Assembly (NCBI GenBank): GCA_026707945.1
Contig: JAPOVV010000110.1
Span: 1-64,000 of the forward strand
Direction of reading: 5' to 3'
Origin: Gammaproteobacteria bacterium
GTDB taxonomy: Bacteria; Pseudomonadota; Gammaproteobacteria; Pseudomonadales; Azotimanducaceae
Length of the DNA: 64,000 nucleotides
Shown here: one piece after another, positions 25,836-34,093 of the stretch
How positions within the stretch are numbered: position 1 is the stretch's first letter
Layout: every line of letters starts with the position of its first letter
The notes under the pieces: generated by a model
Seen by the model: the letters and a program-made list of their open reading frames with translations, nothing else
Database searches by the model: none
What the model was told of the DNA's origin: nothing
Translations under genes and position numbers: made by a program

Positions 25836-28800
25836 CGACGTTTTCGATCAGGGGTCTGAATTAGCCACTCCGCCGCAACAGAACGAGCCAACAACAGCAG
25901 ACTCCAGTCAGGCTGACGATCAACGCGTGACCGGTTTGATTGGTTGGTTCGCGACCAATCATGTCGCTGCGAACCTTCTCTGGATTCTGGCGGTTGGTCT
26001 AGGCGGCTATACGCTGTGGAACATCAAAGTTGAAACGATGCCGGCGTTCGAAACCGAACGCATTACTGTTTCCATGAGCTATCCCGGTGCTTCGCCTGAA
26101 GATATCGAAGAAACGATCACAATCAAAATCGAAGAGGCAATCAAGGATATCGAGGGAGTCGATCGGTACTACTCGTTTTCAAATGAAAGTAGCGGTCAAG
26201 TAACGATCGTACTGGCTACTGGCTATGACCTCATTGAGGTAACGAATGAGGTTAAAGCAGCCGTCGACAGCATCAGCTCCTTTCCACCGGACGCCTATCC
26301 GCCGCGCGTTGGTGAAATGACGATGTTTAAACCTCAAGCGATCGCCGTGCAGGTATCTGGGGACGTCGACATGCGGACGTTAGTGGACGTTGGAGAGCAG
26401 CTGCGGAAAGAGATCATTCAACTTGACGATGTTTCGTACGCAGAGCTGAATGGCGTTCGACCTTACGAAATCCGTATCGAAATCAGCGAATCAACACTTC
26501 AGCGCTACGGACTAACACTCGAACGCGTAGCCCAGATCATTCGACAGTGGTCTGTCAATGTATCAAGCGGTGCGATCGAAACGCAAAGCGGCAGCATTCG
26601 AGTACGAGCTACCGGTCAGGCATATACGGGCGAAGAGTACGAGCAAATCACGATCCTGACCAATCCGGACGGTACCTCACTAAACCTAGGACAAATCGCA
26701 TCAATTCATGACGGTTTCGTAGATTTTCAAAACATCACACTATTCAATGGAAAACCTTCGATCGGCATTCGTGCGCTCGCTCGTGGTAATGAGAACGACG
26801 TTGATATTGCCGCTGCGGTTACTGAATGGGCGGAAGAACGCCAACTCACCCTTCCTAAATCGATTAATTTGACTACTTGGGGTAGTTCTGCGTACTACCT
26901 TGAGGGGCATCTCAAAATGATGCTCAAAAACCTCTTATTCGGCGCATGCTTGGTATTTCTAGCGTTAGGGATTTTTCTACATGTGCGTGAAGCGGCATGG
27001 GTGGTGTTTGGGCTACCGGTAGCGTTTCTCGGCGCGGTGATATTCCTTCCCTTGCTCGATGTCACAATCAGTATGCCGAGCCTGTTCGGGTTCATCGTCG
27101 TCATCGGTATTGTGGTCGACGACGCGATCATCATCGCGGAGAGCGCGCATGCAGAAACCATGCAAAAGGGCTACAACGTAGTCAATATCGTCAAAGGCGC
27201 TCAGCGTGTTGCAGTTCCGGCGACATTCGGGGTACTAACCACCGTAGCCGCGTTCATGCCACTCATGTTTGAGACTGGACCGATAAAGAACATCGTCATA
27301 CCCATCACGAGTGTCATTATTTTCTGCCTGCTCTTTTCGCTCATAGAGTCCAAGCTCATTTTGCCCTCCCACTTAGCGTTGATGAAATCGTCGCACAGTC
27401 GTTGGGATGTGGTCGCAGATTGGACACAGAAGCAGCTTAGCCGATTCGTTGACAACGTCTATATTCCTTTGCTCAGGCGTTGCATGGAGTTCCGTTACGC
27501 AACCCTTTCGTTTTTCTTCATGTTGCTAGTCGGCGCGTCGATGTTGGTCGCGAGCGGCATCGTTCCGTTCGGGTTTTTCCCGGGCGGTGTGAGCGACTTT
27601 GTACGAGGCGAGGTAACGATCGTTGACGGTGCGCCAGATCAGTTGATGGAAGACACTATTAATCACATCAACGGAGCGCTTGACGAACTACGAGCAGAGT
27701 TTCTGGAAGAAACCGGCGATCCAGTTATCCAGAACGTTTACACCTACACCCGAAACAATAACACCGAAGCACGCTTTCAGATTGAACTTTCGAAACTCGG
27801 CGAAAGACCTGTTGAGACATCCGAAGTCGCTCGTAGATGGCGTGAAAAGGTTGGCGATCTCGCGCACACCGAAGACCTGAGCATTTCCGCTTCACAGAGT
27901 ATGGGAAGCGGTTCTGATCTTGACATAAACCTTCGAGGGGAGAATTCCGACACGTTAGAACGTGCGGGTGAAGATCTCGTTGACTACCTTCGAGACTACA
28001 GCGGATTGTTCAATGTACAAAGTTCCGCTACAGCGGGACCTCGAGAAATGCGGCTCGCCGTCAAACCAGCGGGTCAGGCAGCTGGCTTAACGCTCAGTGA
28101 TTTAGGTCGACAAGTTCGCTATGCACTCTACGGTGCCGAAGTCCAAAGAATCCAGCGCGGGAGCACAAATCTTCGAGTCATGGTCAAGTACCCGAAGGAT
28201 GAACGTTCATCGATCGGAACACTCGATAACATGTGGGTAAGGCTACCTGACGGTTCAAGTGCACCATTCGACACCGTCGCTGAGTACCGAGAAGATACTG
28301 GATACAGTTCGATTCGGCGAGACGGTGGCGCTCGTACACTCGCGGTATCTGCGGAAGCCGAACGTAGGCTCGTCAATCCTCAGCAAGTTCTCGCTGCTGC
28401 TGAACGAGATTTCTTACCAGAACTGGAAGCTCGCTATCCGGGCGTGACGTGGGAAGTAGGAGGGACAACACGCGATGAGATGGTTGGAGTTAACTCTCTC
28501 ATCATTGCGTTTTCGTTCGCCATAGCCACTATCTATGCGCTGATGGCGATTCCCCTACGGTCATACCTATTACCGATACTGATCATGAGTGTTATCCCAT
28601 TCGGCATCATCGGTGCAGTATTCGGGCATTGGATCATGCGCTCGCTTTTTGACGAAACGATCGTCTTTAATTTCGTCTCGATGATTGGGTGCATGGCTCT
28701 GAGCGGGGTGGTCGTTAACGACAGCTTGATCCTAGTTCACTACGTCAAGCGCAAACTCGCCGAAGGCGCGGATCTCGTGAGCGCTATCACTAGCTCAGGT

Positions 28801-29067
28801 AAGGCGAGATTCAGAGCAATTTTGTTGACCTCATTGACGACATTCTTGGGTCTTATGCCAATTCTCTTCGAGCAATCGTCTCAAGCGAAGATGATCGTCA
28901 ACATGGCTATTTCAATCGCGTTTGGAATTCTTTTTGCGACAATGATTACGCTGATTCTGATTCCTACCTGGATTCGAGCATTGGCTGACATCGGTTGGAA
29001 TCGCGCAGCCGTTGACAGGATACCGGCTACGGAACAACCCACCGGAGTACCAGCTCCGGCAGGTTAG
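25828..29067 (+). CDS. RND-family efflux transporter permease (AcrB/HAE type)
   Basis: A 1079-residue inner-membrane pump with the normal RND layout: 12 membrane helices in two repeats, each followed by a large periplasmic loop. Helix 1 is at about 45-63 (VAANLLWILAVGLGGY). The proton-relay helix 4 has VVIGIVVDDAIIIAESAHAE with the paired Asp residues, and SYPGASPEDIEETITIKIEEAI is the porter-domain signature. It uses the proton gradient to export drugs, lipids or metals, together with the upstream adaptor. The GTG start overlaps the adaptor stop. The substrate cannot be predicted; the HAE group usually exports hydrophobic compounds. Confidence 0.93.
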   Translation: MSDDVFDQGSELATPPQQNEPTTADSSQADDQRVTGLIGWFATNHVAANLLWILAVGLGGYTLWNIKVETMPAFETERITVSMSYPGASPEDIEETITIKIEEAIKDIEGVDRYYSFSNESSGQVTIVLATGYDLIEVTNEVKAAVDSISSFPPDAYPPRVGEMTMFKPQAIAVQVSGDVDMRTLVDVGEQLRKEIIQLDDVSYAELNGVRPYEIRIEISESTLQRYGLTLERVAQIIRQWSVNVSSGAIETQSGSIRVRATGQAYTGEEYEQITILTNPDGTSLNLGQIASIHDGFVDFQNITLFNGKPSIGIRALARGNENDVDIAAAVTEWAEERQLTLPKSINLTTWGSSAYYLEGHLKMMLKNLLFGACLVFLALGIFLHVREAAWVVFGLPVAFLGAVIFLPLLDVTISMPSLFGFIVVIGIVVDDAIIIAESAHAETMQKGYNVVNIVKGAQRVAVPATFGVLTTVAAFMPLMFETGPIKNIVIPITSVIIFCLLFSLIESKLILPSHLALMKSSHSRWDVVADWTQKQLSRFVDNVYIPLLRRCMEFRYATLSFFFMLLVGASMLVASGIVPFGFFPGGVSDFVRGEVTIVDGAPDQLMEDTINHINGALDELRAEFLEETGDPVIQNVYTYTRNNNTEARFQIELSKLGERPVETSEVARRWREKVGDLAHTEDLSISASQSMGSGSDLDINLRGENSDTLERAGEDLVDYLRDYSGLFNVQSSATAGPREMRLAVKPAGQAAGLTLSDLGRQVRYALYGAEVQRIQRGSTNLRVMVKYPKDERSSIGTLDNMWVRLPDGSSAPFDTVAEYREDTGYSSIRRDGGARTLAVSAEAERRLVNPQQVLAAAERDFLPELEARYPGVTWEVGGTTRDEMVGVNSLIIAFSFAIATIYALMAIPLRSYLLPILIMSVIPFGIIGAVFGHWIMRSLFDETIVFNFVSMIGCMALSGVVVNDSLILVHYVKRKLAEGADLVSAITSSGKARFRAILLTSLTTFLGLMPILFEQSSQAKMIVNMAISIAFGILFATMITLILIPTWIRALADIGWNRAAVDRIPATEQPTGVPAPAG

Positions 29068-29069
29068 TG

Positions 29070-29330
29070 CTAACTCAGTAATTCGTTAAACACTGTCTCA
29101 CGGTTAACGGTGACGTGTAACGAACGTGATGCTCGGGTAAGCCGTGCTTCGACATAACGGTGTTCCTCCCAATTGAGCTCTATGTTGGTCCATACATAGC
29201 CAACTGGATCTCGGCTGTCGTCGCGTTTGCGTAAACAGTTGTCGACATGCAGTTCTAGCACATTGGTCTCGTCCACACGTATGACGAATTGCTTGTGTTC
29301 GAGATCGAATTCGAGGACGTCGTCACTCAT
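29070..29330 (-). CDS. Small conserved-looking hypothetical protein
   Basis: An 86-residue soluble protein, MSDDVLEFDLEHKQFVIRVDETNVLELHVDNCLRKR and on, predicted mostly beta strand, with three Cys/charged stretches. The balanced composition and the strand periodicity support a real gene. I do not recognise the family. It converges with the RND gene with 2 bp between stops. Confidence 0.6.
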   Translation of the reverse strand: MSDDVLEFDLEHKQFVIRVDETNVLELHVDNCLRKRDDSRDPVGYVWTNIELNWEEHRYVEARLTRASRSLHVTVNRETVFNELLS

Positions 29331-29474
29331 CAGGTTTCTGAATCTGTGTACATGTGCGAAAACACCTAAAGCGTATTAAGCCTGTGAGCTGCGACTAAAT
29401 AAAGTCGAGATTGATGGCGACACACCGGCTTCTTAGCTCAATCGAGCTACCGCAACGGCTCAGAATCACTTGTC

Positions 29475-30263
29475 CTAGTCTGGCAGCGCGCAATCGTCAC
29501 GCGGTATGAGATAGAGATCCTCCACTGAACAATCTGCCAAGATCCTTTTCATTGCATCCCGTTCTCGTTCATCGATCGACATGTCGTATTTCCGCTTTAC
29601 TTCAATGACGCGATATACATACCAACACTTGTTGTGGTCTGGTTCCCACTCGCCTGGATCCTTGTTGGATTTAAAGCTATTCACGCTACCGCTTGCCAGC
29701 GTCAAGTTCAACAAATCATTACCCAATTTGTATCGCTCTACGATATCTCGTTCACACATGCCGCTCTTGTGCGCTTCGTTACGGGAGACGATGTGCTCGA
29801 CTTGTACATCTCTGTAGCTGTCGAAGCAGCTATTCTCGTACGGGCCGTAAATACCGCCCATCGTGTGTGAGATGGTTATGTCGGCATCCGAGTCGTACGC
29901 ATAGTGATCCCCATCATAAGGTGAGTCTTCGCATTCAAGCTGGTCTTCAACACGCAGGCCTAGCCAACTATCTGAGGTATCACTCGCTTCCTCGTCAGAA
30001 CCATCGCTCGTGTCGTCCTCGTTCTCTGAACCGTCATCGGCTGGTGCACCATTTTCACATGCAAGCACTTCGGTCCGATCATCTCCTGTATGGCAATGAC
30101 ATGGATTGCCACTATCTGCGCCACCAGGCGTATGGCACCCATTCGCATTTACTCCGCCCGGATGCGCCGGGACGATTTGTGCTAATCCAAGACTGAAAAT
30201 CAGTATGAGTGCGAATACCGAAATCGAAATTCCGGTTCGCGAAAAAAAGTTAGCTACTGACAA
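29475..30263 (-). CDS. Secreted YHYH-plus-HNH endonuclease-like protein
   Basis: A protein of 262 residues. It begins with a signal peptide or anchor (FFSRTGISISVFALILIFSLGLAQIVPA). Right after comes a His/Cys-rich YHYH-type segment (HPGGVNANGCHT, then PCHCHTG), then a long acidic Asp/Glu/Ser linker of about 40 residues, and a C-terminal HNH nuclease-like domain: VQVEHIVSRNEAHKSGMC, GNDLLNLTLASGSVNSFKSNKDPGEWEP, CWYVYRVIEVKRKY. The HNH core (EHIVSR, LNLTLA, NSFKSNKDP) resembles secreted DUF1524 nucleases. It could degrade extracellular DNA or act in competition. TTG 30263 is the only start before the signal peptide. Confidence 0.72.
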   Translation of the reverse strand: MSVANFFSRTGISISVFALILIFSLGLAQIVPAHPGGVNANGCHTPGGADSGNPCHCHTGDDRTEVLACENGAPADDGSENEDDTSDGSDEEASDTSDSWLGLRVEDQLECEDSPYDGDHYAYDSDADITISHTMGGIYGPYENSCFDSYRDVQVEHIVSRNEAHKSGMCERDIVERYKLGNDLLNLTLASGSVNSFKSNKDPGEWEPDHNKCWYVYRVIEVKRKYDMSIDERERDAMKRILADCSVEDLYLIPRDDCALPD

Positions 30264-31229
30264 GGGTTCTTGCTCAAAAAACGAAATATCCTCTACATGA
30301 GTTTATACAAAAATGGTAGTGATTCACGAGTAAACAACGAGGATCGTTCAACAGACGAACGCATGACGGCGTTGACAAACGGCGTGCATACCTATGGCGT
30401 TTGCGACCTATGGAACTTCGTGCATGCGATGATCCTCTTCCACATCGAACGTGTATTAATGATCTCGACTAGTTCGTATTACATCAGTGAGGTCAACTGG
30501 TCGCCACCTTCAAGGATTGAGGCTACGAGGAGGCTGCTTCGAAGCTCTTCCAAGACGCGGATGTTGGGGATACACCAATACGAACCTACAGCCGGCTAGC
30601 TTCCCTTTTACAAGGTGAGTACCGTTCCGCTAGGTTCCTTTCGCATCGACCTAGGGTTCGTGCGTGACTTGCACTAAGCCGACCGAGCCACCAATCACGG
30701 TCGAACCGGCGATTAGCCAAATGTTTTTTTGCTGTCGCTTTCAATGATCATCACGCAGTGTCTTTTGCGAAAACCACGACATCTCATGAATTGGTTTTCC
30801 GAGTGCCGAAGCACGCAATTACGTCAAATTAGCGCTTCGATTTCGGCGCCGAACAAATGCTAATCACTTCAGCTAGATTCTTCGAGCTACTCAATCCGAT
30901 GGAGGGTTTCACATTCAGGAAATTGCGGATATCCCAAATACACACATCGAGAACAGCTACTTCGATGGATCTGGTAGTTCATCGTAGCAGCTACAGTGAG
31001 TGCATTTCTTCACGTTGAACTACAGAACGAACCAATATCGTGGCCGCTACGGATTTAGCGGTAGAGATGCCACCAGGTACTGAGACCGGCATACAGCGTG
31101 GCACCTTTTTAAGGTGTCTTGTGTACCTCGATTTAAAGTCGTCGACTCAACGTGAGTCGACTAAACCCAACTGGGGAGCAATCCCCAGTCGGGTGTGTTG
31201 TTCCTCATCGAAAGAGGAGGACAACGCCA
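30264..31229. other. Long region without a convincing gene
   Basis: Almost 1 kb with no supported coding frame. A 109-codon plus-strand frame at 30270-30599 has irregular composition, no Shine-Dalgarno sequence and no domain, and I do not accept it. A weak hairpin (31100-31118, GGCACCTT/AAGGTGTC) and the two strong hairpins at 31141-31193 precede the small-gene operon. The region is gene-poor and may be decayed. Confidence 0.45.
31141..31193 (+). ncRNA. Two strong adjacent hairpins in the leader of a small-gene operon
   Basis: Hairpin 1 pairs GTCGACTCA (31141-31149) with TGAGTCGAC (31153-31161) around ACG: 9 bp, perfect. Four bases later, hairpin 2 pairs CCC plus ACTGGGGA (31166-31168, 31170-31177) with TCCCCAGT plus GGG (31182-31189, 31191-31193): 11 bp with one mismatch and a GCAA (GNRA) tetraloop. 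There is no T-run after it, so this is not a simple terminator. It ends 37 nt before the start of the small ORF at 31230 and may be a structured 5' leader, an attenuator or a small RNA. Confidence 0.45.
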
Positions 31230-31402
31230 TGTTGACTTTCTACGTCGTTCCGTTTCGACGGAACATTTCGTTTGAGCGTGGCCTGTCGCGCTTGACGAAT
31301 TTACCTTCGCGCATTGCTGAGCAATTGGTTATGCGTCCGTCACGTTTTGATCTTACAATGCTCCTCAGAGCAGCCGTGGAGGTGTGTCATGATGTCGCTT
31401 AA
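31230..31402 (+). CDS. Small protein of 57 residues, strong Shine-Dalgarno
   Basis: ATG 31230 is preceded by GAGGAGG 8 nt upstream, one of the best ribosome sites in the window. The product starts MLTFYVVPFRRNISFERG and is basic, with about 9 Arg/Lys and little hydrophobic stretch. The frame ends at TAA 31400-31402, overlapping the ATG of the next gene (31389) by 14 nt. A larger open frame in the same phase extends upstream to 31040, but its N-terminal part runs through the hairpins and lacks a start signal. No homologue is recognised. Confidence 0.5.
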
Positions 31403-31712
31403 CAGCGCCGACGCACTTCGTCGGAAGTTGGAAGACGAACACGACTTCAACGCCGAACAGGCTAATGGCACATTGATTGTTGTAGATGAAATGGTCGATC
31501 ACGGAATTGATCGCGTGCTGAAGAGCATCGCTGACTTGGAGTCAAAGATGAATGCACGTTTCGATGTCATGGACGAACGATTCAATGTCATGGACGAACG
31601 ATTCAAGGTAATCAAAGATCATCTGAAAACTATTGAAGACTGGATACCTGTAAAAATCGGATTTATTACGATCGCATTGATCGCCGCATATGCGGCGATA
31701 TTCGGCAGTTAA
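31389..31712 (+). CDS. Small coiled-coil, tail-anchored membrane protein
   Basis: A protein of 107 residues from ATG 31389, with GGAGG 6 nt upstream. After a polar head (LNSADALRRKLEDEHDFNAEQANGT) comes a heptad-like coiled coil containing a near-perfect repeat, RFDVMDERFNVMDERFKVI. The C-terminal ~22 residues are hydrophobic (IGFITIALIAAYAAIF), a tail anchor. The layout resembles small bacterial CCDC90/DUF1640-like or phage-derived coiled-coil proteins, but no family is certain. The 31784-32070 relic is its tandem paralogue. A strong terminator follows at 31749. Confidence 0.7.
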   Translation: MMSLNSADALRRKLEDEHDFNAEQANGTLIVVDEMVDHGIDRVLKSIADLESKMNARFDVMDERFNVMDERFKVIKDHLKTIEDWIPVKIGFITIALIAAYAAIFGS

Positions 31713-31748
31713 TCGGACTTCGCTAGCGTTCCGAGTTCGTCTGTTCAC

Positions 31749-31779
31749 TTCGCGCCTGGGTCATAGACCCAGGCGCGAA
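31749..31779 (+). terminator. Rho-independent terminator after the coiled-coil gene
   Basis: TTCGCGCCTGGGTC pairs perfectly with GACCCAGGCGCGAA over 14 bp around the 3-nt loop ATA, followed by TTTT at 31780-31783. It ends the small-gene operon. In reverse it would also work, with AA-rich sequence on the other side. Confidence 0.85.
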
Positions 31780-31783
31780 TTTT

Positions 31784-32070
31784 CGAATGTGCGTCTTGAA
31801 TTCTCTAAGGTCGGCTCGACTTTGAAGCCAAATCGCGACGTGATATTGATCGTTGAGGACGAACTGGTCGAAAACGGAATTGATAGAGTACTTAAACGCA
31901 TTGCGTCTTTGCGTTCACATATGGACATGCGACTCAACGTTATCGAGGATCGGCTAAGAAGCTTTGAAATGTGGGTATCGGCAAAGTGTGCGTCTATCAC
32001 GATCGCCTTACTGGTCGCACACGAGTTAGGCTTCGGAGGAACTTCAGGCTTCTCGGAATTGTTCCAATAA
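31784..32070 (+). pseudogene. Degenerate tandem paralogue of the coiled-coil protein
   Basis: The translated segment NRDVILIVEDELVENGIDRVLKRIASL... followed by the hydrophobic ITIALLVAHELG matches NGTLIVVDEMVDHGIDRVLKSIADL...ITIALIAAYA of the gene at 31389, in the same order. It has lost one copy of the RFDVMDER repeat and has a different C-terminus (GFGGTSGFSELFQ). The open frame begins inside the upstream gene and crosses the terminator, and no Shine-Dalgarno-preceded start fits the homologous region. I read it as a decayed duplicate, although a short protein from an alternative start cannot be excluded. Confidence 0.6.
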
Positions 32071-32350
32071 CCTGTTTTAGCGACGATCGAAGACTTTCCT
32101 ATTCATGCACGGCCTCAAGCTAGCTATTCATCTTCGCCTTTCGTGCGCTTACTTACTTCCTGATGCTCGACTTTTTATGAGACTTTCGATGCCAACATAT
32201 TAGAAATTCGACAATCAAGGCTTGATCGTCATACATAAATCTGATCGTATCGAATTGGCACGAAACTACGGTAATCTCGGGTGCGCTACTTCGGTCATAT
32301 CAAGCACTCTGCCGTCGAATTAGAGCACTGACGACTGTCGTAGGTTTACT
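32071..32350. other. Intergenic region, nothing recognised
   Basis: The 280 bp between the coiled-coil relic and the end of the convergent allophanate hydrolase gene hold no supported frame or clear terminator. Confidence 0.4.
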
Positions 32351-34093
32351 TTAGTTACCCGAGGATTTCAATGATCGCCGAAAACTTCGCCAACCTCCGT
32401 AGGACGTAATATCGACCGCGCCGTCCGTTGTGCTGAAGTCACCTACGAAGCCTTTCACCCATTCGCCGTTTCCAAGTTCAACCGATCCAATAGCAAGGGG
32501 ACTTTCAACCGGCCCAATGAATCCTCCTAGCTTCTCTTCAGGTAGTGTCCAAACTTCAAGTTCGATCGCCGCGCCCCCCGACGCGTTGCGTACTAACGCC
32601 GGTCGGATACCGTCTGGCAGAGCATAGAGTCGGTAGTAAGGACTCGTTCGAGCACATCGTAGACGTCTGCCTCCGCGACGTGTCAGCTCGTGATTGAGTG
32701 GTTGTCCCGTCATATGTGCGCCGCATACTGCGAGACTCATCTCTTTGCTTCGCATGGAGCGAGACTCTACCAGTTTTTCACCAAGAATGTCGGCCGCTAG
32801 GTCGAGGAGAGCGGTATCGAATCCATCTTTGCCTACCAGCGTGATCCCAAATGGCAATCCCAAAGATGTTGTGCCGCTCGGTAACGCAACAGCGCAGAAA
32901 TCAAGTAGATTGACACAATGGCTGAATGTACCAAGATAGGAATTCGTCGCGAGAGGTTCTCGTTCAACTTCAGCCAGAGTGTAGTGTTTCGGTGCGGTAG
33001 GCATGACGACCACATCGATATCCTCAAAAATCACCTCGATCTCACGTCTCAATTCCGCAAGTTGATACAGCGACCGAAAGCACTCCATTGCGGATAGCGC
33101 CGGAGCGGACTCAATGACTGAGCGCGTGACGGGGTGAACGGAATCCGGATTGTTCTTCAGGAATTCGCCCACTGCGACAGCGCGTTCAGCTAACCAGGGT
33201 CCTTCATAGAGGAGACGTCCCGCGCTCAAAAACGGCTCTGGATCGATGGAAACCGAAGTGTCTGGAAGGTCTTCTGTGAAGCCACGAAACAAACCCGCAT
33301 ACTCCGAGTTGTCACGCCAAGGCAGTTGGTTCGGTGTTAGGTAACCCAATCGTGGGCTCGAACGGGCAAATGATCTTTGTTCGACCCTGCGCGAAAACGA
33401 TTCATCTCGATCGAAGCCACCTGCTATCTCAGCGACTACATTTGCATCAGCAACGTTATTCGTAAATGCAGATACACAGTCAAGAGTCCGGCATGCTGGT
33501 ACGACGCCACGTGTCGACCACCAGCCGCGAGTCGGTTTAAATCCAATCAAGCCATTGAACGCCGCAGGAATCCTCCCAGATCCCGCGGTATCCGTTCCGA
33601 GAGCAAACGGCACCGAACCGTTTCTAACCGCAACCGCAGAACCGCTACTGCTACCTCCTGCGATATAGGTTGGATCGATAGCATTACGTACTGAGCCGTA
33701 GGGCGAGCGAGTTCCGGTCAAACCCGTTGCGAACTGATCGAGATTTGTCTTGCCTATCGGTATTGCACCTGCGTCAATAAGACGATCAACAACAAAAGCA
33801 GATTGTTGAGGTACGTACGCATAGTCAGGACAACCCGCCGTAGTTTGTACACCTGCTAAGTCGATGTTGTCCTTGATTGCAAATGGAACACCCCATAACG
33901 GTGATGTTGAAAAGTCAAGGCTTTCCAGTCGCCCTAAGTAGGTGGACAGCGACGATTCATCAAGCACATGAATCCAAACCGACTTAGGAGAATCTAACGC
34001 TCGCCTTCTAGCGAGTTCGGCGACTTCCTGTGGATGAAGACGTCCGTTAGCATACCCCTTTCGCAGTTCAGCAATGCTATTTAGACGGATCAT
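32351..34093 (-). CDS. atzF: Allophanate hydrolase
   Basis: A protein of 580 residues: an amidase-signature domain of about 450 residues plus the C-terminal allophanate hydrolase domain. The Ser-cisSer-Lys triad region is visible: VPFAIKDNIDL (Lys), AGGSSSGSAVAV (cis-Ser), GTDTAGSGRIPAAFNGLIGFKPTRG (nucleophilic Ser). The C-terminal part (MSLAVCGAHMTGQPLNHELT..., YRLYALPDG..RPALVR) is the small domain specific to this enzyme. It splits allophanate (N-carboxyurea) to ammonia and CO2, the last step of urea-amidolyase or guanidine degradation. It overlaps the carboxylase gene by 4 bp (ATGA). Confidence 0.94.
   Translation of the reverse strand: MIRLNSIAELRKGYANGRLHPQEVAELARRRALDSPKSVWIHVLDESSLSTYLGRLESLDFSTSPLWGVPFAIKDNIDLAGVQTTAGCPDYAYVPQQSAFVVDRLIDAGAIPIGKTNLDQFATGLTGTRSPYGSVRNAIDPTYIAGGSSSGSAVAVRNGSVPFALGTDTAGSGRIPAAFNGLIGFKPTRGWWSTRGVVPACRTLDCVSAFTNNVADANVVAEIAGGFDRDESFSRRVEQRSFARSSPRLGYLTPNQLPWRDNSEYAGLFRGFTEDLPDTSVSIDPEPFLSAGRLLYEGPWLAERAVAVGEFLKNNPDSVHPVTRSVIESAPALSAMECFRSLYQLAELRREIEVIFEDIDVVVMPTAPKHYTLAEVEREPLATNSYLGTFSHCVNLLDFCAVALPSGTTSLGLPFGITLVGKDGFDTALLDLAADILGEKLVESRSMRSKEMSLAVCGAHMTGQPLNHELTRRGGRRLRCARTSPYYRLYALPDGIRPALVRNASGGAAIELEVWTLPEEKLGGFIGPVESPLAIGSVELGNGEWVKGFVGDFSTTDGAVDITSYGGWRSFRRSLKSSGN

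Noticed and set aside
30270-30599. 109-codon frame in the gene-poor region
   Set aside because: No Shine-Dalgarno site, no domain and irregular composition; it overlaps the start of the secreted nuclease on the other strand.
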